Positions 22,654 to 25,748 of a DNA stretch of 25,748 nucleotides are shown in pieces. A program made the translations under genes and the position numbers. Source of the DNA: JAFAXD01 sp035472475. Lineage in GTDB: Bacteria > Pseudomonadota > Alphaproteobacteria > Rhizobiales > Xanthobacteraceae. The notes below the pieces were generated by a model. That model had not been told where the DNA came from and searched no databases. It worked only from the letters and a program-made list of their open reading frames with translations. The stretch is taken from NCBI GenBank assembly GCA_035472475.1, contig DATIPA010000043.1, forward strand, positions 1 to 25,748, in the 5' to 3' direction. How positions within the stretch are numbered: the first letter of the stretch is position 1; every line of letters begins with the position of its first letter.

Positions 22654-23796
22654 CTAGTGCGGTGGATTTGACGGTTTTGGTTGGAAGTTCGGATGAATGA
22701 CGGCCCCGTCGCGGGTCAGCGCGGTCGCTTTGACGATCTCGTCATCCCAGTTCACGGCCAGCGCCTTGGTCTTCTTGTCGACCAGCAACTCGACGAAGTT
22801 GAGCAGGTTGCGCGCATAGAGGCTCGAAGCCGATGCAGCGAGCCGCCCCGGAACGTTGCGGTAGCCGACGATCTTCACGCCGTTGATGTCGGTCACCTGA
22901 TCCGGCTTGACGCCTTCGACATTGCCGCCACGTTCGACCGCAAGGTCGACGATCACCGACCCGGGGCGCATCGATTGCACCATTGCGGCTGAGATCAGCC
23001 GCGGCGCCGGCCGGCCGGGGATGAGCGCGGTGGTGATAACGATGTCCTGCTTCTTGATGTGCTCGGCCACCAGCGCTGCCTGCTTTTCCTGATACTCCTT
23101 CGACATTTCCTTGGCGTAGCCGGCGGCCGTCTCCGCCTGCTTGAACTCCTCATCGTCGACAGCGACAAATTTCGCGCCGAGGCTTTCGACCTGCTCCTTG
23201 GCGGCTGGCCGGACGTCGGTCGCAGTGACGATCGCGCCGAGCCGGCGGGCGGTCGCAATCGCCTGGAGTCCGGCGACGCCGGCGCCCATCACGAACACCT
23301 TGGTCGCCGGCACCGTGCCGGCGGCCGTCATCATCATCGGTAGCGCGCGTCCGTAGTCGGCCGCGCCGTCGATCACCGCCCGATAGCCGGCAAGGTTTGC
23401 TTGACTGGACAAGACGTCCATGGCCTGCGCGCGCGTAATGCGCGGCATCAGCTCCATGGCGAAGGCCGTCACGCCGGCTTTCGCCAGGGTGCCGAGCGCG
23501 GCCTCGTTGCCGTATGGGTCCATGATCGCGATGACTAGCGCGCCTTTCTTGTAGCCGGCCACTTCCGCCTCGCCCGGCCGTCGGACCTTGAGCACAATGT
23601 CCGCGCCGTCGATGGCATTGGCCGACACGGTCGCGCCCGCAGCCGTGTAATCGGTGTCCAGCACTCCGGATTTGATACCTGCACCCGCTTGGACCGTCAC
23701 CTCGGCGCCGAGCGCGGTGAGTTTTTTGACGGTATCAGGCGTTGCGGCGACCCGCGGCTCGGCGGGATCGACTTCACGCGCGACAGCGATCCGCAT
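22654..23796 (-). CDS. pntAA: NAD(P) transhydrogenase alpha subunit, NAD-binding part (PntAA)
   Basis: The 380-residue soluble domain I binds NAD(H). It starts RIAVAREVDPAEPRVAATPD (2-21), the alanine dehydrogenase/PntA N-terminal motif, and has the Rossmann GAGVAG at 171-176 (KVFVMGAGVAGLQAIATARR), the RQD-loop region and SVIVDLAVERGGNVEG. The ATG at 23796 matches the family N-terminus; the frame continues upstream only over the coxIV-like gene. It starts 8 bp after that gene, which implies co-transcription and perhaps coupling. Confidence 0.96.
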   Translation of the reverse strand: MRIAVAREVDPAEPRVAATPDTVKKLTALGAEVTVQAGAGIKSGVLDTDYTAAGATVSANAIDGADIVLKVRRPGEAEVAGYKKGALVIAIMDPYGNEAALGTLAKAGVTAFAMELMPRITRAQAMDVLSSQANLAGYRAVIDGAADYGRALPMMMTAAGTVPATKVFVMGAGVAGLQAIATARRLGAIVTATDVRPAAKEQVESLGAKFVAVDDEEFKQAETAAGYAKEMSKEYQEKQAALVAEHIKKQDIVITTALIPGRPAPRLISAAMVQSMRPGSVIVDLAVERGGNVEGVKPDQVTDINGVKIVGYRNVPGRLAASASSLYARNLLNFVELLVDKKTKALAVNWDDEIVKATALTRDGAVIHPNFQPKPSNPPH

Positions 23797-23804
23797 GTCT
23801 CTGG

Positions 23805-24104
23805 TCACCCGTGACCCAGGCCGAAGGCCGCAAGGGCGAGCAGCGCAAGCGCGAGGACGACCAAGCCCGGCCCATGCGAATGGGTGGCAAGACCGTAGAA
23901 CGCCGTGATCACGGCGAGCAGGATGATTACGCCGGCGGCCCACCAAACTTCCAGCACGCCGCCGACAGTAAGCGCGATCAGGATGCTCGCCAGGCAGACG
24001 AGCCCGACGCTGGCAAACAGCAGGAACCCCTCGTAGGTGCCCTCGTGCTCCTCGTAGTCGTTGCCGGTTGCGGTCGCGTACTCGACCTCGCCGTGGTCGG
24101 CCAT
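23805..24104 (-). CDS. aa3-type cytochrome c oxidase subunit IV-like (COX4_pro_2) membrane protein
   Basis: The 99-residue protein begins MADHGEVEYATATGNDYEEH, the conserved start of the bacterial aa3-type oxidase subunit IV family, and goes on with EGTYEGFLLF into a first membrane segment (about 27-48). Unlike the usual single-span, roughly 50-70-residue members, it has two further hydrophobic segments (about 53-73 and 78-96), for three in all. GGAGGG lies just before the ATG. No other oxidase gene is near; it sits 8 bp upstream of pntAA in what must be one operon. I infer it may belong to, or assist, the transhydrogenase, but family assignment rests on the N-terminal motif. Confidence 0.8.
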   Translation of the reverse strand: MADHGEVEYATATGNDYEEHEGTYEGFLLFASVGLVCLASILIALTVGGVLEVWWAAGVIILLAVITAFYGLATHSHGPGLVVLALALLALAAFGLGHG

Positions 24105-24183
24105 TTATCCCTCCAACGGTGATCAGGGCGCGGAAGTAGCGCAAATGTGCGCGTAGGGCAACGCTGACCCGTTATATCGAACG

Positions 24184-25533
24184 CTAAAGCCCGACCTTTG
24201 CGAGCGCGGCGGCCTGACGCGCCGTGACATGCGCGAGCGAAAACTCCTCAATGGCCGCGTTGAACAAACAATGGAAATTGAGTTCGGCACCAAGGTGCAG
24301 GAACACACCGCCGAGGCCGATCGCGGCGCGATCCATGAACACGAACTCGCGCGGTACGGTGACCGGACCCTTCTGGCGCAACGCCTGATGCACTCGGAAC
24401 GCCTCGCGCCGACCGTACTCCGACGGCTTGACCCCATCCGCGATCGTGCGCACGCGGTCGTCGAGGAGGGGGCCGTAGATGAACCGTGCCCAAATGTTGA
24501 GCGTTTCGATCAGGTCGCGGTTGAGGCGGCGAAAACCCCAGGTCTCGTAGGCGTTCACGACCAGGGCCTCATCGCCTTTGAGCAGCCCGTGATAGAGATC
24601 GACCACGCCGCCGACGAACCTGGCGGGGAAAATGCGAATACAGCCGTAGTCGAGGAGATTGATCCCCCGCGGCTCGCCATCGGCCACGAAAGCGGTGTAG
24701 TTGCCGAGGTGCGGATCGCCGTGAATAACGCCGTAACGGCTGAACGGAAACCACCAGGCTTTGAACATCGCGGTCGCGAGCCGGTTGCGGATCTCGAGGC
24801 TGTCGCCCTTGTGGGTTAGAAGCTTGGTGCCATCGAGCCAGTCGAGCGTGAGCAGCCGGTGGGTCGAGAGGTCCGGCCAGACCTGCGGTACCCGCACCTC
24901 GGGCACGTCCGCCAGCAACGCGCGGTAGAGCCCGACATGACGGGCCTCGCGCGCGTAATCGAGTTCCTCGCGCAGCCGCGCGGCGATCTCCTTGCCCATC
25001 TCGGATGTGTCGATCACCGGATCCATGCGCCGGTGCAGCGCGAACAGCCAGTCGAGCTGGCGCAGGTCAGCCTCGACCGCCGACTTCATGTCCGGGTACT
25101 GGAGCTTGCAGGCGAGCTCGAAGCCATCATGCGCGCGTGCACGATGCACCTGGCCGAGCGACGCGGCCGCCGCCGGTCTGTGCTCGAAGCTCGCGAAGCG
25201 CGCCAGCCAATCAGGGCCGAGCTCCGCCGACATCCGGCGTTTGACGAAGGCCCAGCCCATGGGGGGCGCCTCGCTCTGGAGCTTGGCGAGTTCCACCGCA
25301 TATTCGGCCGGCAGCGCATCGGGGATTGTCGCCAGCAATTGGGCGACCTTCATGATCGGCCCTTTCAGACCGCCGAGCGCCGCGGTGAGTTCGGCGGCAT
25401 TCTTGGCGCGGTCGAGCCGCAGGCCGAATACGCGATTGGCCGCAACCCGCGCCGCAACGCCGCCGACGTTGGTGCCGACGCGGGCGTAGCGTGCCGCACG
25501 CGCAGAGAAACGGTTTCGTTCGCTGTCGTCCAA
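24184..25533 (-). CDS. ABC1/UbiB (AarF/ADCK) kinase-like protein
   Basis: About 449 residues. The family landmarks are: the N-terminal K-x-x-Q motif as PIMKVAQLLATIPD, where most relatives have KxGQ; the Ala-rich nucleotide loop AAAASLGQVHRA; HGDPHLGN, equivalent to the catalytic loop; and DYG in INLLDYGCIR where protein kinases have DFG. UbiB-type proteins are ATPases that help coenzyme Q biosynthesis at the membrane, but no other ubi gene is near. The start is not ATG. I chose TTG at 25533, with a GAGG Shine-Dalgarno 6 bp upstream (25540-25543), over TTG at 25554, which has a poor ribosome site. Confidence 0.86.
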   Translation of the reverse strand: MDDSERNRFSARAARYARVGTNVGGVAARVAANRVFGLRLDRAKNAAELTAALGGLKGPIMKVAQLLATIPDALPAEYAVELAKLQSEAPPMGWAFVKRRMSAELGPDWLARFASFEHRPAAAASLGQVHRARAHDGFELACKLQYPDMKSAVEADLRQLDWLFALHRRMDPVIDTSEMGKEIAARLREELDYAREARHVGLYRALLADVPEVRVPQVWPDLSTHRLLTLDWLDGTKLLTHKGDSLEIRNRLATAMFKAWWFPFSRYGVIHGDPHLGNYTAFVADGEPRGINLLDYGCIRIFPARFVGGVVDLYHGLLKGDEALVVNAYETWGFRRLNRDLIETLNIWARFIYGPLLDDRVRTIADGVKPSEYGRREAFRVHQALRQKGPVTVPREFVFMDRAAIGLGGVFLHLGAELNFHCLFNAAIEEFSLAHVTARQAAALAKVGL

Positions 25534-25678
25534 GTCGGACCTCGTGGGGCGCAACCTAAGCTGCCCGTTATCTAATACGGCGCAAGGATGTCGATAAGGG
25601 GAGTACGCCGCGGTGATCGCAAGCGATCGGGGCGGTCGCCGCGGTGACCGTCGTTGATCCTGCGGATGCAGCCGCGGG

Positions 25679-25748
25679 TCAGCTGAGACTTTCGAGCTCT
25701 CCGATCATGCGCTCGATGAGCGAGAGGCCGCCCTGCCAGAACGAGGGA
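25679..25748 (-). CDS. C-terminal end of a minus-strand gene (rest beyond window)
   Basis: The last 70 bases encode, on the minus strand, PSFWQGGLSLIERMIGELES and LS, ending at a TGA stop. The amphipathic helix with an aromatic start resembles the final helix of START/AHSA1-type (SRPBCC) proteins, but 22 residues are too few for assignment. It ends 146 bp from the presumed kinase-like start and points the same way. Confidence 0.4.
   Translation of the reverse strand, partial: PSFWQGGLSLIERMIGELESLS

Noticed and set aside
25605..25660. Small hairpin GATCGC-AA-GCGATC and a repeated CGCCGCGGTGA in the right intergenic region
   Set aside because: Stems are only 6 bp, no T-run follows and the direct repeat is short in a GC-rich context.

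Overview
The window reads as the chromosome of a high-GC alphaproteobacterium, most likely Hyphomicrobiales close to Bradyrhizobiaceae/Xanthobacteraceae. This is inferred from gene content and order: a DUF465/purE/purK/rpsU block, a three-gene transhydrogenase (split alpha subunit) preceded by a COX4_pro_2-type protein, DUF2865 and DUF4239 proteins, a Bug-type binding protein, and an alphaproteobacterial ABC1 kinase. No tRNA, rRNA, CRISPR array, insertion sequence or phage gene was seen.

Region 1 (1-5500) is a mix of mostly single genes: an exported methyltransferase cut by the left edge, a RidA-family protein, a DUF4239 membrane protein, a CmcJ/NvfI-like oxygenase, a SnoaL-like protein, a cytosolic methyltransferase and an exported DUF2865 protein. 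Between the oxygenase and the SnoaL-like gene lie two back-to-back imperfect palindromes with a shared arm sequence, a REP/BIME-like pair.

Region 2 (5800-15900) is accessory and catabolic. A plus-strand operon carries a DapA-fold lyase, a 3-hydroxyanthranilate 3,4-dioxygenase with all its known active-site residues, and an aromatic-ring FAD monooxygenase. Facing it are two minus-strand units: thiolase, MaoC hydratase and VOC protein; and a TTC38-like repeat protein, a 54-residue membrane protein and an ACMSD-type amidohydrolase. Two solute-binding proteins of different transporter classes follow, without permeases. Together they suggest uptake, hydroxylation, extradiol cleavage, decarboxylation/aldol cleavage and CoA-dependent breakdown of an (amino)aromatic acid, but no complete known route is present. 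The thiolase unit has a sigma70-like promoter overlapped by a 24-bp near-perfect palindrome, a strong operator candidate.

Region 3 (15900-18800) is core purine/ribosome housekeeping: two divergent DUF465 genes, purE, purK and rpsU, closed by an 11-bp perfect hairpin. Region 4 (18800-25748) holds a Pro-rich anchored protein, a membrane-anchored alpha/beta hydrolase, the coxIV-like/pntAA/pntAB/pntB operon, an ABC1/UbiB kinase-like protein, and the C-terminal end of one more gene at the right edge.

The best candidate for something undescribed is region 2: a catabolic cluster with an atypical DapA-fold enzyme, an unusual TTC38-like/small-membrane-protein operon and its own operator.
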